Below are positions 23,224 to 31,381 of a stretch of DNA of 64,000 nucleotides, piece after piece. Source of the DNA: Leifsonia sp. Root4 (GTDB lineage Bacteria; Actinomycetota; Actinomycetes; Actinomycetales; Microbacteriaceae); assembly GCF_001425085.1 (NCBI RefSeq), contig NZ_LMDN01000003.1:447685-511684 (forward strand). Reading direction: 5' to 3'. Numbering within the stretch: the stretch's first letter is position 1; each line of letters begins with the position of its first letter. The notes under the pieces were generated by a model, which worked only from the letters and a program-made list of their open reading frames with translations, ran no database searches and had not been told where the DNA came from. Position numbers and translations under genes: made by a program.

Positions 23224-23994
23224 ATGCATGATGACGTGTTCTTGGAATCGGTGACCGCCGCACTCTCGACCATTCCCGGAGTGCGGGGTGTCGCGCTCGG
23301 CGGATCTCAGGCGCGCGGCGTCCAACGGCCGGACAGCGACTGGGATCTGGCGGTCTACTACCGCGACGCGCTGGACGTCGAGCAGATTCGTGCACTCGGC
23401 TGGCCGGGGGAGCTGACCGAGCTCGGAGGGTGGGGGAGCCTGTTCAACGGCGGCGGCAAGGTCACGGTCGACGGGAGGGATGTCGACATCCACTACCGCG
23501 ACCTCACGGAGATCGAGCGCATCCATGAGGATGCCGAGCAGGGGCGCTTCTACATCGACGGGCTGCTCTTCCACCAGGCAGGGATCCCCAGCTACATCCT
23601 CCTTGCGGAGCTCGGCATCAACCGCCCGTTGTGGGGCGAGGTTCCGCGGTGGGGGTACCCGGACGCGCTGCGGACGAGCGCAAGCGCGGAATGGTGGGCG
23701 ACGGCGGACATGACACTGGTCTACGCGGACGGGCACGCCCGCCGTGGACGAGTCGCGCAGTGCGCGGGGCTCATGAGCGAGGCGGCCTGCCGCGCCGGCC
23801 ACGCCATTCTCGCCGCACGCGGCGAGTGGGTGACGAACGAGAAGGGGCTGCTCGCGCAGGCCGGTGTCGACGGCGTCGACGAGCTGGTGCTCGGGTTGAG
23901 CGCCGATCCGGATGCACTTGTGGACACCGTGCGCGCAACGCGCGAGTTGCTGAGCCGCGCTGCGCGAGAAGCCGGCGTCGCAGTCGGGGCGTGA
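23224..23994 (+). CDS. Nucleotidyltransferase-domain protein
   Basis: 256 residues. GVALGGSQARG followed by SDWDLAVYY at about residues 25-45 is the Gx(S)x10-13DxD signature of the polymerase-beta nucleotidyltransferase fold, and VDIHYRDLTEIER supplies the third acidic strand. The C-terminal 120 residues are helical, as in DUF4037- and aminoglycoside-adenylyltransferase-like proteins. The enzyme would transfer a nucleotide to a small molecule or macromolecule; the substrate is not evident. It starts 26 bp after the RimK gene but seems to have its own promoter. Confidence 0.8.
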   Translation: MHDDVFLESVTAALSTIPGVRGVALGGSQARGVQRPDSDWDLAVYYRDALDVEQIRALGWPGELTELGGWGSLFNGGGKVTVDGRDVDIHYRDLTEIERIHEDAEQGRFYIDGLLFHQAGIPSYILLAELGINRPLWGEVPRWGYPDALRTSASAEWWATADMTLVYADGHARRGRVAQCAGLMSEAACRAGHAILAARGEWVTNEKGLLAQAGVDGVDELVLGLSADPDALVDTVRATRELLSRAAREAGVAVGA

Positions 23995-24023
23995 CCTTCA
24001 CCCCATCCGGGTGAGGTCGGTCA
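23991..24023 (+). terminator. Hairpin terminator after the nucleotidyltransferase gene
   Basis: The arms GTGACCTTCACCC and GGGTGAGGTCGGTCAC pair with small bulges around a 5-nt loop, starting at the stop codon. No U-run. Confidence 0.5.
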
Positions 24024-24083
24024 CGGCGACGCGGGGCTAGGGTCTGGGCAAAGCAGTCCGCGCAACGAAAGACAGGTGCAGAG

Positions 24084-24926
24084 ATGTGTCGATGGCTGGC
24101 CTACTCGGGCGAAGCGCTCCAAGCATCCACGGTCATTTTGGATGCCCAGCATTCGCTGGTCGCACAGTCGCTGAATTCGCCGCTCGGCAACGAGACGGTC
24201 AACGGCGACGGATTCGGGTTCGGCTGGTACCCGGAGAACAATGAGCCAGGGTCCCAACCGGCGTTCTTCCATAGCATCGAGCCGGCGTGGAACGACCAGA
24301 ACCTGCGGGAGCTGACCCGCAGCGTGCGGAGCCCGCTGTTCTTCAGCCACGTCCGCGCGGCCGCCGGTCCGCCGATTCAGCAGACCAACTGTCATCCATT
24401 CCGTCACGAGAACTGGATGTTCATGCACAACGGCTTCCTCTCGGACTTCGGCAAGATGAAGCGCGATCTGACGTACGCCGTCGATCCGTCGCTCTACCCG
24501 CACATCCTGGGCACGACGGACTCCGAGGTGTTGTTCAATCTCGCCCTGACGCTCGGGCTGAAGGATGACCCCATCGCGGCGATGGCGTCGGCGATCCGCA
24601 CGGTCGAGTCCGTCGGGCACGAACACGGGATCGACTACCCGATGCAGGGCACGGTCGCCGTCACGAACGGTGCAACGATCTGGGGATTCCGCTACTCCTC
24701 GCAACGGCGCAGCCGCACGTTGTTTCACTCCACCGACATCGACACCCTGCGGGAGATGTACCCCGATGCCGAACGACTGAAGCTGTTCGGGTCCAACGCC
24801 CGCGTCATCGTGTCCGAACCGCTCAACAACCTGCCCGGTGCCTTCAACGAGATACCCGAATCGACGGCACTGATCGTGGATTCATCCGGCTATCACCAGG
24901 AGCCGTTCCTCGCGGAGGGCGCGTGA
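24084..24926 (+). CDS. Class II glutamine amidotransferase
   Basis: 280 residues. The N-terminal MCRWLAYSGE gives Cys2 as the nucleophile exposed after Met removal. NGDGFGFGWYPE, FFSHVRAAAGPPIQQTNCHPF and WMFMHNGFLSDF are the GATase type 2 motifs. There is no synthase domain, so it belongs to the stand-alone EgtC/YafJ-like group. Such proteins hydrolyse gamma-glutamyl amide bonds (in EgtC, an ergothioneine intermediate), but no egt genes are nearby. Substrate unknown. It stands alone between a hairpin and the exporter. Confidence 0.88.
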   Translation: MCRWLAYSGEALQASTVILDAQHSLVAQSLNSPLGNETVNGDGFGFGWYPENNEPGSQPAFFHSIEPAWNDQNLRELTRSVRSPLFFSHVRAAAGPPIQQTNCHPFRHENWMFMHNGFLSDFGKMKRDLTYAVDPSLYPHILGTTDSEVLFNLALTLGLKDDPIAAMASAIRTVESVGHEHGIDYPMQGTVAVTNGATIWGFRYSSQRRSRTLFHSTDIDTLREMYPDAERLKLFGSNARVIVSEPLNNLPGAFNEIPESTALIVDSSGYHQEPFLAEGA

Positions 24927-24971
24927 AGGCTGAGCGCGTCCAGAGATGAGGCGAAGTGGGGGGTCGGGTGC

Positions 24972-26708
24972 ATGACGTCTCGCACTGGAGGGCGCGCACA
25001 GGCGGCCGTCCTCATGGCGGTCACCATCGCCTTCGCTGGCGGAGTCGGCCCGGTAGGGGCCGTCTGGGCCGCCGTCGCATCCACCACGGCGAGCGGCATC
25101 TCAGGGCCGCAGGCGCCCACCCCTGTGTCGACAACGCCCGCTCCGCCGACCCCAACGTCAAGTCCTGACCCGTCGACTGACGAGCCCGAACCTCCGGAGC
25201 CCACCGAGACGGCGGTGCCCCCGACGCCCGAGCCCACCGTCACCGACGAGGTGGTTCCCCCCAGCGAGGAGCCCACTCCCGAGCCCGCTCCGGTGGACGA
25301 TTCGGATGACACGGAGCTCGCCCCGATCGAACCGGCGTACGCGAACCCGGATGTCGATCCGGCGTCGTGGATAATTGCCATCGCCGTGCTGCTGGCCGGC
25401 ACAGCGGTCCTGTTCATGATCCACCGCAGGGTGCCTCGCCGCCCTCCGGTCGACGTGGAGCTACCGCACGTCTCACCCGAGGTTCATGCCGAACCGGCCG
25501 TCGTGTTGGGCGCCTTGGAATCGAGCGGCGAGGCGATGATCGATGCCGGCTACTCGGTGGTGAGTGTGACGGAGGCGCTCTCGGACATTGCCGCCGTGAA
25601 CGGCTACCCGACCGCAGAAGTCGTTGTCTTCCCGACCGCACTGTTCATTTCGGCGAGCGCGGACGGACAACTTCGAACCGGAGTGGTCTCCAGCGGTCAC
25701 AGCGCACTGCTGCTCCACCAGGTGGAAGAGCTCAATGACACGATCGAGTCGGCCCAGAGCGGAGCGCTGCCCGCTGCCGCCGTTCCGTCGCGCGTCGCGG
25801 CGATTCGGCGCCTGCCGCGTCCGTACAGCACGGCACAACGCGTCATCGCCTACATGTTCCTCTCCGGGGGAATCTCGATGCTGCTCGGCGCGTCCTGGGC
25901 CGGCGTGCTCGTCTCGGCGGTACTCGGCGTGATCGTGGGGGCGCTCCTCCTGGCCGGTGCGCGAGCAGCCCGGCAGTATCAGGCGCTGATCACCGTCGGC
26001 GCGTCGTTCCTGGTGGGCGTGTCCGTCTTCCTGCTGATTCGCACCGAGATCGAACCCGGCGTCCTCCCGGCCCTGATCGCACCGCTGATCATCCTCCTGC
26101 CCGGTGCGTTGCTGACGACAGGCGTCGTGGAGCTGTCGACCGGGCAAATGATGGCGGGGGCCGGCCGTCTCGCGGCCGGGTCGATGCAGCTGATCCTCCT
26201 CGCCGTGGGGATCGTTGCGGCTGCAGGCGTTGTCGGGGTTCCCGCACGCGACCTCACGCCGGCGCAGGAACCACTCGGAGCGCTGGGGCCTTGGCTCGGT
26301 GTGGCAGCGTTCGGGGTGGGAATCGTCGTCTATCAATGTGCCCGCCCCGCGTCCCTGGGCTGGATCCTGCTGGTGCTGTACGTCGCATACGGAGCCCAGG
26401 TGCTGGCCGACGTGTTCCTCGGCGGTGTGCTGTCGGCCTTCGTCGGAGCGTTGGCCATGACCCCGGTGGCGGTGCTCGTCGCCCGGCAGCGATCCGGCCC
26501 ACCGGCGATCGTAAGCTTTCTGCCGGCATTCTGGTTGCTGGTTCCTGGAGCGTTGGGACTCGTCGGCGTTGCCAGCGTTCTCGGAGGGGACAGCGGCGGC
26601 GTCAGCTCCCTCGTGACGACGGTGTCGACGATGGTCGCCATCGCTCTGGGCGTGCTCGCCGGCACCGCCATCACCGGCCGACTGCGGAGCGGGCCCGGTG
26701 CCATCTGA
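24972..26708 (+). CDS. ThrE-like threonine/serine exporter with long extracytoplasmic N-terminal region
   Basis: 578 residues. Residues 1-35 look like a signal sequence or first helix. Residues about 40-135 are a Pro/Thr/Glu-rich linker (PTPSSPDP-like, EPTETAVPPTPEPTVTDE). A helix at about 136-155 (WIIAIAVLLAGTAVLFMI) leads to the DUF1212-type cytoplasmic domain (VLGALESSGEAMIDAGYSVVSVTEALSDIAA, VFPTALFISA) and about 10 membrane helices in two halves (DUF1212 plus DUF3815). Corynebacterium ThrE, about 489 residues, has the same two-half plan. Export of threonine or serine by proton exchange is known for that protein; here it is inferred. The N-terminal extension is unusual. Confidence 0.85.
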   Translation: MTSRTGGRAQAAVLMAVTIAFAGGVGPVGAVWAAVASTTASGISGPQAPTPVSTTPAPPTPTSSPDPSTDEPEPPEPTETAVPPTPEPTVTDEVVPPSEEPTPEPAPVDDSDDTELAPIEPAYANPDVDPASWIIAIAVLLAGTAVLFMIHRRVPRRPPVDVELPHVSPEVHAEPAVVLGALESSGEAMIDAGYSVVSVTEALSDIAAVNGYPTAEVVVFPTALFISASADGQLRTGVVSSGHSALLLHQVEELNDTIESAQSGALPAAAVPSRVAAIRRLPRPYSTAQRVIAYMFLSGGISMLLGASWAGVLVSAVLGVIVGALLLAGARAARQYQALITVGASFLVGVSVFLLIRTEIEPGVLPALIAPLIILLPGALLTTGVVELSTGQMMAGAGRLAAGSMQLILLAVGIVAAAGVVGVPARDLTPAQEPLGALGPWLGVAAFGVGIVVYQCARPASLGWILLVLYVAYGAQVLADVFLGGVLSAFVGALAMTPVAVLVARQRSGPPAIVSFLPAFWLLVPGALGLVGVASVLGGDSGGVSSLVTTVSTMVAIALGVLAGTAITGRLRSGPGAI

Positions 26709-26713
26709 TGACG

Positions 26714-27850
26714 CTACTCGACGACCTGTAGGGCCTGATCGGTGTTGTTGAAGCGCGTGCCGCCGGAGGCGGTGACGCTGACGATGTCTTCGATGCGCAC
26801 GCCGAAACGTCCCTTCAGGTAGATTCCGGGTTCGATCGAGAAGCACATCCCTGGCTGGAGGAGTTGTTCCTCTCCCTCGACCATGTACGGCGGTTCGTGG
26901 GTCGTCACGCCGATTCCATGACCGGTGCGGTGAATGAACCGCTCGCCGTACCCGGCCTCCGCAATCACCGCCCTGGCGACCCGATCAATCTCCTGGCACG
27001 GCACCCCCGGCCGGACAGCCTCGAATGCCGCCTGTTGTGCCCGCCGGACGATCTCGTGGACCTCACGCAGCTCACGCGAGGGCTCTCCGACGCTGACCGT
27101 ACGTGTGGTGTCTGACCCGTATCCGTGCATGAGACCGCCGAAGTCCAGCACGACCGCGTCTCCCCGCTCGATCACGCGATCGCCCGCCTCGTGGTGCGGA
27201 TTGGCCCCATTGGGGCCGGACCCCACGACCGTGAAGTCGACCTGCTCGTGCCCACACTCGCGCAGCAGCCTAGCCAGGTCCGCCGCGACATCCGTCTCGC
27301 GCCGACCGGCGAACCGCACCTTCAGGATCTCCTCGAACGTCGCATCTGCGGCGGCACCTGCCAGGGAGAGGCGGCCGAGCTCGTTGTCGTCCTTGAGCGC
27401 CCGCATCATCGGAAGGCGCTGGCTCAGCGCGCCGAAACGGGTGTCGGGCAGTGCGCTTTGGAGGCCGAGCAGGTGCATCGCCCAGGCCGAGTCGGAGATC
27501 CCGAATCGCCCGTCCGGCTGCAGCAGCCGACTCGCCGCCTCATACGGGTCGGTGCCGTCGACCCAGTCGGTCATCCCGATCGCGGAGGCGCCGTCGGCCG
27601 CCTCGGCATCCGGCCGCTCCAAGATGGGCACCAGGAGCGTCGGGCGCATGTTCGGGGCGACGAACAGCATCGTCAGCCGCTCGGTCACGGCGGTCGGCCG
27701 GTAGCCGGTGAGCCACACCAGGTCCGGCCCGGGAGTCACGATGACGCCATCGAGTCCCGCATCGACGGCCTGATCGACGAGCCGGGCCATTCTGGCCGCG
27801 TAGTCCTCACTCGTGAACGGGACGGGTACAGCCTGCATTCCTGCCTTCAC
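26714..27850 (-). CDS. M24-family metallopeptidase (Xaa-Pro aminopeptidase type)
   Basis: 378 residues. An N-terminal creatinase-like domain (about 1-135) is followed by the pita-bread fold with all five metal ligands: Asp in VVLDFGG, Asp in GSDTTRTV, His in RTGHGIGV, Glu in FSIEPGIYL and Glu in GVRIEDIVSV. It would cleave an N-terminal residue before proline in the cytosol using two divalent metals. GTG 27850 has AGGAGG 4 nt upstream; ATG 27838 is the alternative. It converges on the exporter gene with 5 bp between stops, and the PrmC-like gene lies upstream on the same strand. Confidence 0.9.
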   Translation of the reverse strand: MKAGMQAVPVPFTSEDYAARMARLVDQAVDAGLDGVIVTPGPDLVWLTGYRPTAVTERLTMLFVAPNMRPTLLVPILERPDAEAADGASAIGMTDWVDGTDPYEAASRLLQPDGRFGISDSAWAMHLLGLQSALPDTRFGALSQRLPMMRALKDDNELGRLSLAGAAADATFEEILKVRFAGRRETDVAADLARLLRECGHEQVDFTVVGSGPNGANPHHEAGDRVIERGDAVVLDFGGLMHGYGSDTTRTVSVGEPSRELREVHEIVRRAQQAAFEAVRPGVPCQEIDRVARAVIAEAGYGERFIHRTGHGIGVTTHEPPYMVEGEEQLLQPGMCFSIEPGIYLKGRFGVRIEDIVSVTASGGTRFNNTDQALQVVE

Positions 27851-27907
27851 GGCGCCTCCTCGGTGTTTCTCTCAGGATCGCACGCCGCGGGACACGGCGC
27901 TGGAGGA

Positions 27908-28675
27908 TCAGGAGGGCCCGCCCTCTGCTGAGCGCCGGGCGACGACGACCGTGGCGTCGCGGCTGTCGTCGCTCGCAATGAGGGTGGCGAAGCCCTCGGC
28001 CTCGAACAGCGCGGCGGAGGCCGGCGCCTGTTCCGCGCTCGCCTCGATGAGCAGCGTGGCTCCCGAACGCAACCACGTGCCGGCATCCGCGGCCACCCGT
28101 CGGTGGACGTCGAGCCCGTCGAGACCGCCGTCGAGGGCGCTGTGCGGTTCGTGCAGGCGGGCCTCGGGCGGCATGCGGGCGATCGACGCACTCGGCACAT
28201 AGGGCGCGTTCACCGCGAGGATGTCGATTCCACCGCGCAGTGTGCCCGGGAGCGCCGCGAAGAGGTCGCCCTGCACCACGGTCGCGCGATCGCCGAGGTT
28301 GCGCCGCGCGCACCGAACGCTCGCGGCTGTGACGTCGCTGGCCCAGAGCCGTGCGGTGGGGACGGCCGCCAGAACGGCGGCGCCGATGGCACCCGAGCCG
28401 CAACACATGTCAACGATGACGGCGTCGGGGGAGCATGCCGCGATGGCGAGCTCGGCCAGGAGCTCCGTGCGGCGCCTCGGCACGAAGACGCCCGGCTCGA
28501 CACCGACACGCAGCCCGGCGAATTCCGCCCAGCCGAGCAGCTGCTCGAGCGGGATGCCGGTGACACGACGCCCGAGCAGCTCGCTCAGGCGCATGGGGTC
28601 TCCTGCCGCAGCCTCAACGAGCAGGGCCGCCTCGTCTTCGGCGAACACCGATCCGCACGCTCGGAGCGCATGCAC
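27908..28675 (-). CDS. PrmC/HemK-like putative protein N5-glutamine methyltransferase
   Basis: 255 residues. A short helical N-terminal part with MRLSELLGRRVTGIPLEQLLGW is followed by VFVPRRRTELL and the SAM motif VIVDMCCGSGAIGAAVLA. The substrate motif reads ILAVNAPYVPS, with NAPY in place of the usual NPPY of glutamine methyltransferases. GGLDGLDVHRRV and TLLIEAS complete the fold. True PrmC methylates release-factor GGQ glutamines. This smaller relative with an altered motif is probably a paralogue with another target. The GTG start is uncertain; no good Shine-Dalgarno was found. Confidence 0.78.
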   Translation of the reverse strand: MHALRACGSVFAEDEAALLVEAAAGDPMRLSELLGRRVTGIPLEQLLGWAEFAGLRVGVEPGVFVPRRRTELLAELAIAACSPDAVIVDMCCGSGAIGAAVLAAVPTARLWASDVTAASVRCARRNLGDRATVVQGDLFAALPGTLRGGIDILAVNAPYVPSASIARMPPEARLHEPHSALDGGLDGLDVHRRVAADAGTWLRSGATLLIEASAEQAPASAALFEAEGFATLIASDDSRDATVVVARRSAEGGPS

Positions 28676-28828
28676 GAGCTCGGGAGTTGATGGGGAGGCG
28701 GTCTGTGGCAGGGCTGGGTCCTCTCGACGCCGTCGAGCCTAGCCCCGCCCGAGCGGCTGGCGCCAACGAATCGTCACGGTGGCAGAGTCGTGGCAGGTGA
28801 TGTCGGCGGTGGCGGGGAGAATGGTGCG

Positions 28829-30583
28829 GTGGCCATCGTTCTCTCTCGCACCAACCCGACCTCGGTGACGGCGAGTACCGTCGACGAGCGCGGAGAACTC
28901 GTTGCCGCACCCATCGCGCTGGAGTTCGCGAAGCTGGCGGCCTTCGTCGCCGAACGCGAGCGCGCGCAGGCGGCTGCAGGCGCTGCCGCGGAACGCTGGG
29001 TGTGGAGCGACAGCTCCCGCTGGTACGGCGATCTGCTGAACGCCGGCGTGCGGGTGCAGCGATGCCACGACCTGCGCCTGAGCCACGTGATCCTGCGCAA
29101 TTCCACCCTCGCCGCGGCCACGGATTTCGCGCGTGCGGCGCCCAGCGACTGGAGTCGGCCGGCCGAGCCGCTCACCGCAGCCGTCGCGCCCGTGCACAGC
29201 GCCCTGTTCGATCTCGCCGACACGATGGCATCCGGGCGTAGCGCCGTCGCCGAAGACAGCGTCGCCGAATACCGGCGCCAGCTGGAGGCGATCGCCGCGG
29301 TGCCGGATGCCGGCAGGCTCAGGCTCCTGCTCGCCGCCGAGTCCGTCGGGGCACTCATCGCCGCCGAGATGCGCAATGCCGGGCTGCCGTGGCGCACCGA
29401 GGTGCACGACGCGATCCTCACCGAGGAGCTCGGGCCGCGGGTGCCGTACGGCACCCGGCCGGCCAAACTCGAGGCGTTGGCCGGCCGCATCCGGAACCTT
29501 CTGGGTGACAACACCGTCAACCCGGACTCCCCGCAGAGCATGCTGAAGGCGTTGAACCGGGCCGGGCTCATGATCACGTCCACGAGCCGCTGGGAGCTCG
29601 CCGAGTACACCCACCCCGTGATCGCGCCGTTGCTCGAGTACAAGAAGCGGGCGCGCCTGCTCACCGCCAACGGCTGGACCTGGATGGACCAGTGGATCAT
29701 CGACGGTCGCTTCCACCCCGACTACGTCCCTGGCGGGGCCGCGACGGGGCGCTGGGCCACCAGCGGAGGAGGGGCGCTGCAGCTGCCGCGCCAGATCCGC
29801 GCGGCCGTCACGGCCGATCCTGGTTGGAAGCTGGTCGTTGCGGATGCCGCCCAGCTCGAGCCGCGCATTCTCGCGGCGCTCTCGGCCGACACCAGCATGG
29901 CAGCGGCCGGCCGCGGCGTCGACATGTACGCGGGCATCGTTGCCAGCGGCGTCGTCGAGACACGGGACCAGGCGAAGATCGCCATGCTTGGTGCCATGTA
30001 CGGCGCAACGACGGGGGAGAGTGGCCGTCTGATGCCGAAACTCACCCGCGCGTACCCGCGCGCCATCCGGCTCGTCGAGCAGGCCGCCCGTGCCGGGGAG
30101 CGGGGTGAGCTCGTCACCACCTGGCTCGGGCGATCCTCTGCGCCTCCCGGCGAGGACTGGCGCGAGGCGCAGCGTCGGGCGAGCCAGCCGGGCGCCAGCA
30201 CCGCCGAGGAGTCGAGGGCGCGCAGCCGGGCACGGGACTGGGGGCGCTTCACCCGCAACTTCGTCGTGCAGGGCAGTGCGGCGGAGTGGGCGCTCTGTTG
30301 GATGGCGGAGCTCCGCAAGGGGCTGCTCGGGATCGAGGCCAGGAACCCGCAGGCGCCAGGGCACCGCGCCGCGGCATCCGGTCCCGTCTTCGACAGGGTC
30401 CCGCACCTGGTCTTCTTCCTGCACGATGAGATCATCGTGCACACGCCGGCCGAGCACGCCGAGGAGGTCGCCGCGCTCGTCACCGACGCGGCCGCCACCT
30501 CCGGTCGTTTGCTCTTCGGCGACTTCCCCGTGGACTTCCCGCTGGGGATCGCCACCGTGGAGCGCTACTCCGACGCGAAGTAG
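28829..30583 (+). CDS. Family A DNA polymerase-like protein (annotated class: bifunctional 3'-5' exonuclease/DNA polymerase)
   Basis: 584 residues. The C-terminal half has the Pol I motifs: A, VVADAAQLEPRILAALS; B, RDQAKIAMLGAMYG (R..K...YG); C, VFFLHDEIIVH. The N-terminal 200 residues sit where the proofreading domain should be, but I see no DxE or YxxxD exonuclease set, so that activity is doubtful. There is no 5' nuclease domain. Full Pol I is about 880 residues. GTG 28829 has GGGGAG 9 nt upstream and is preferred over GTG 28790. It is probably an accessory repair polymerase; the housekeeping polA would be elsewhere. Confidence 0.87.
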   Translation: MAIVLSRTNPTSVTASTVDERGELVAAPIALEFAKLAAFVAERERAQAAAGAAAERWVWSDSSRWYGDLLNAGVRVQRCHDLRLSHVILRNSTLAAATDFARAAPSDWSRPAEPLTAAVAPVHSALFDLADTMASGRSAVAEDSVAEYRRQLEAIAAVPDAGRLRLLLAAESVGALIAAEMRNAGLPWRTEVHDAILTEELGPRVPYGTRPAKLEALAGRIRNLLGDNTVNPDSPQSMLKALNRAGLMITSTSRWELAEYTHPVIAPLLEYKKRARLLTANGWTWMDQWIIDGRFHPDYVPGGAATGRWATSGGGALQLPRQIRAAVTADPGWKLVVADAAQLEPRILAALSADTSMAAAGRGVDMYAGIVASGVVETRDQAKIAMLGAMYGATTGESGRLMPKLTRAYPRAIRLVEQAARAGERGELVTTWLGRSSAPPGEDWREAQRRASQPGASTAEESRARSRARDWGRFTRNFVVQGSAAEWALCWMAELRKGLLGIEARNPQAPGHRAAASGPVFDRVPHLVFFLHDEIIVHTPAEHAEEVAALVTDAAATSGRLLFGDFPVDFPLGIATVERYSDAK

Positions 30584-30591
30584 CCGGGCAG

Positions 30592-31140
30592 TCAGGCGGC
30601 CGGGCGACGGCCACGGCGCGGCCGCGCGTCGCTGAGGGGCCGACTGATCGCCGTTGCGCTCTCGGCGGCGCGTTCGCAGGCGTCGAGCCAGCGCAGCGCG
30701 GCTGCGCGCAGCTCGTCCTCCGACGCGGTGGCCAGCGCGTCCTGCACCGACTCCTGCTCCACCTGCTGCAGCAGCGGCGCCGCCCACAGCTCGCGGTGCT
30801 GTGCGAGCAGCGTGTCGAGATTGACTCCGGGCAGCGAGGATGCCACCAGCAGCTGGTCGAGCATCTCGTTCCAGTCCAGCTGCGCCGGGCCGACGACGCT
30901 CAGCCACTCCCTGGCGGCAAGGCGGCCGGCCGAGGTGAGTTCGTATAGCGGCAGGCCGTCGCTCGTCGTGCCGCTGTCGCGCACGAGGGCGTTCTTGCCG
31001 AGCCGATCGAGTGTCGCATAGATCTGGCCGACGTTGATGTCGCGGCGGTGGCCGAGTCGGGAGAGGAGTTCCGCGTGCAACTGTGCCCCGTAGGCGGGCC
31101 CGAGCGTGAGCACGGCGAGCAGGCTCTCGCGTACCGACAT
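30592..31140 (-). CDS. PadR-family transcriptional regulator
   Basis: 182 residues. The winged helix covers residues 1-80 (SVRESLLAVLTLGPAYGAQL, DINVGQIYATLDRLGKNALV, LYELTSAGRLAAREWL), followed by a helical C-terminal dimerisation part and a basic end (RPRRGRRPAA). ATG 31140 has AGGAGAA 5 nt upstream. PadR proteins usually repress a neighbouring transporter or phenolic-acid gene. Here the nearest divergent gene is a secreted metallophosphoesterase 241 bp away. Convergent with the polymerase gene, 8 bp between stops. Confidence 0.87.
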   Translation of the reverse strand: MSVRESLLAVLTLGPAYGAQLHAELLSRLGHRRDINVGQIYATLDRLGKNALVRDSGTTSDGLPLYELTSAGRLAAREWLSVVGPAQLDWNEMLDQLLVASSLPGVNLDTLLAQHRELWAAPLLQQVEQESVQDALATASEDELRAAALRWLDACERAAESATAISRPLSDARPRRGRRPAA

Positions 31141-31381
31141 GTATTCTCCTCTCGTACCGCCGACAGGGCTACTCGCGGGGAGTGCCTCTGCGCTTGAGCA
31201 TAATGAGCCGAACCATCGACGCGGCGGTGCCACGCTGCTTTCGGTGATTCCCCCCTGTTCAGGGCTGGTGCGATCGGGTAGCCTGCAGCCAAGACGCCGA
31301 AGGCCGCTTGCCCAGCCCACCGGAACCCGGCCATTCCCCGCCTTGCCACGATTACATACCCGACGTGCAAGGAGCAGGCTC
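31141..31381. other. 241-bp divergent intergenic region
   Basis: Holds the promoters of padR and the metallophosphoesterase. A CATAAT at about 31199-31204 could be a -10. No convincing palindrome or riboswitch was found. Confidence 0.3.
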
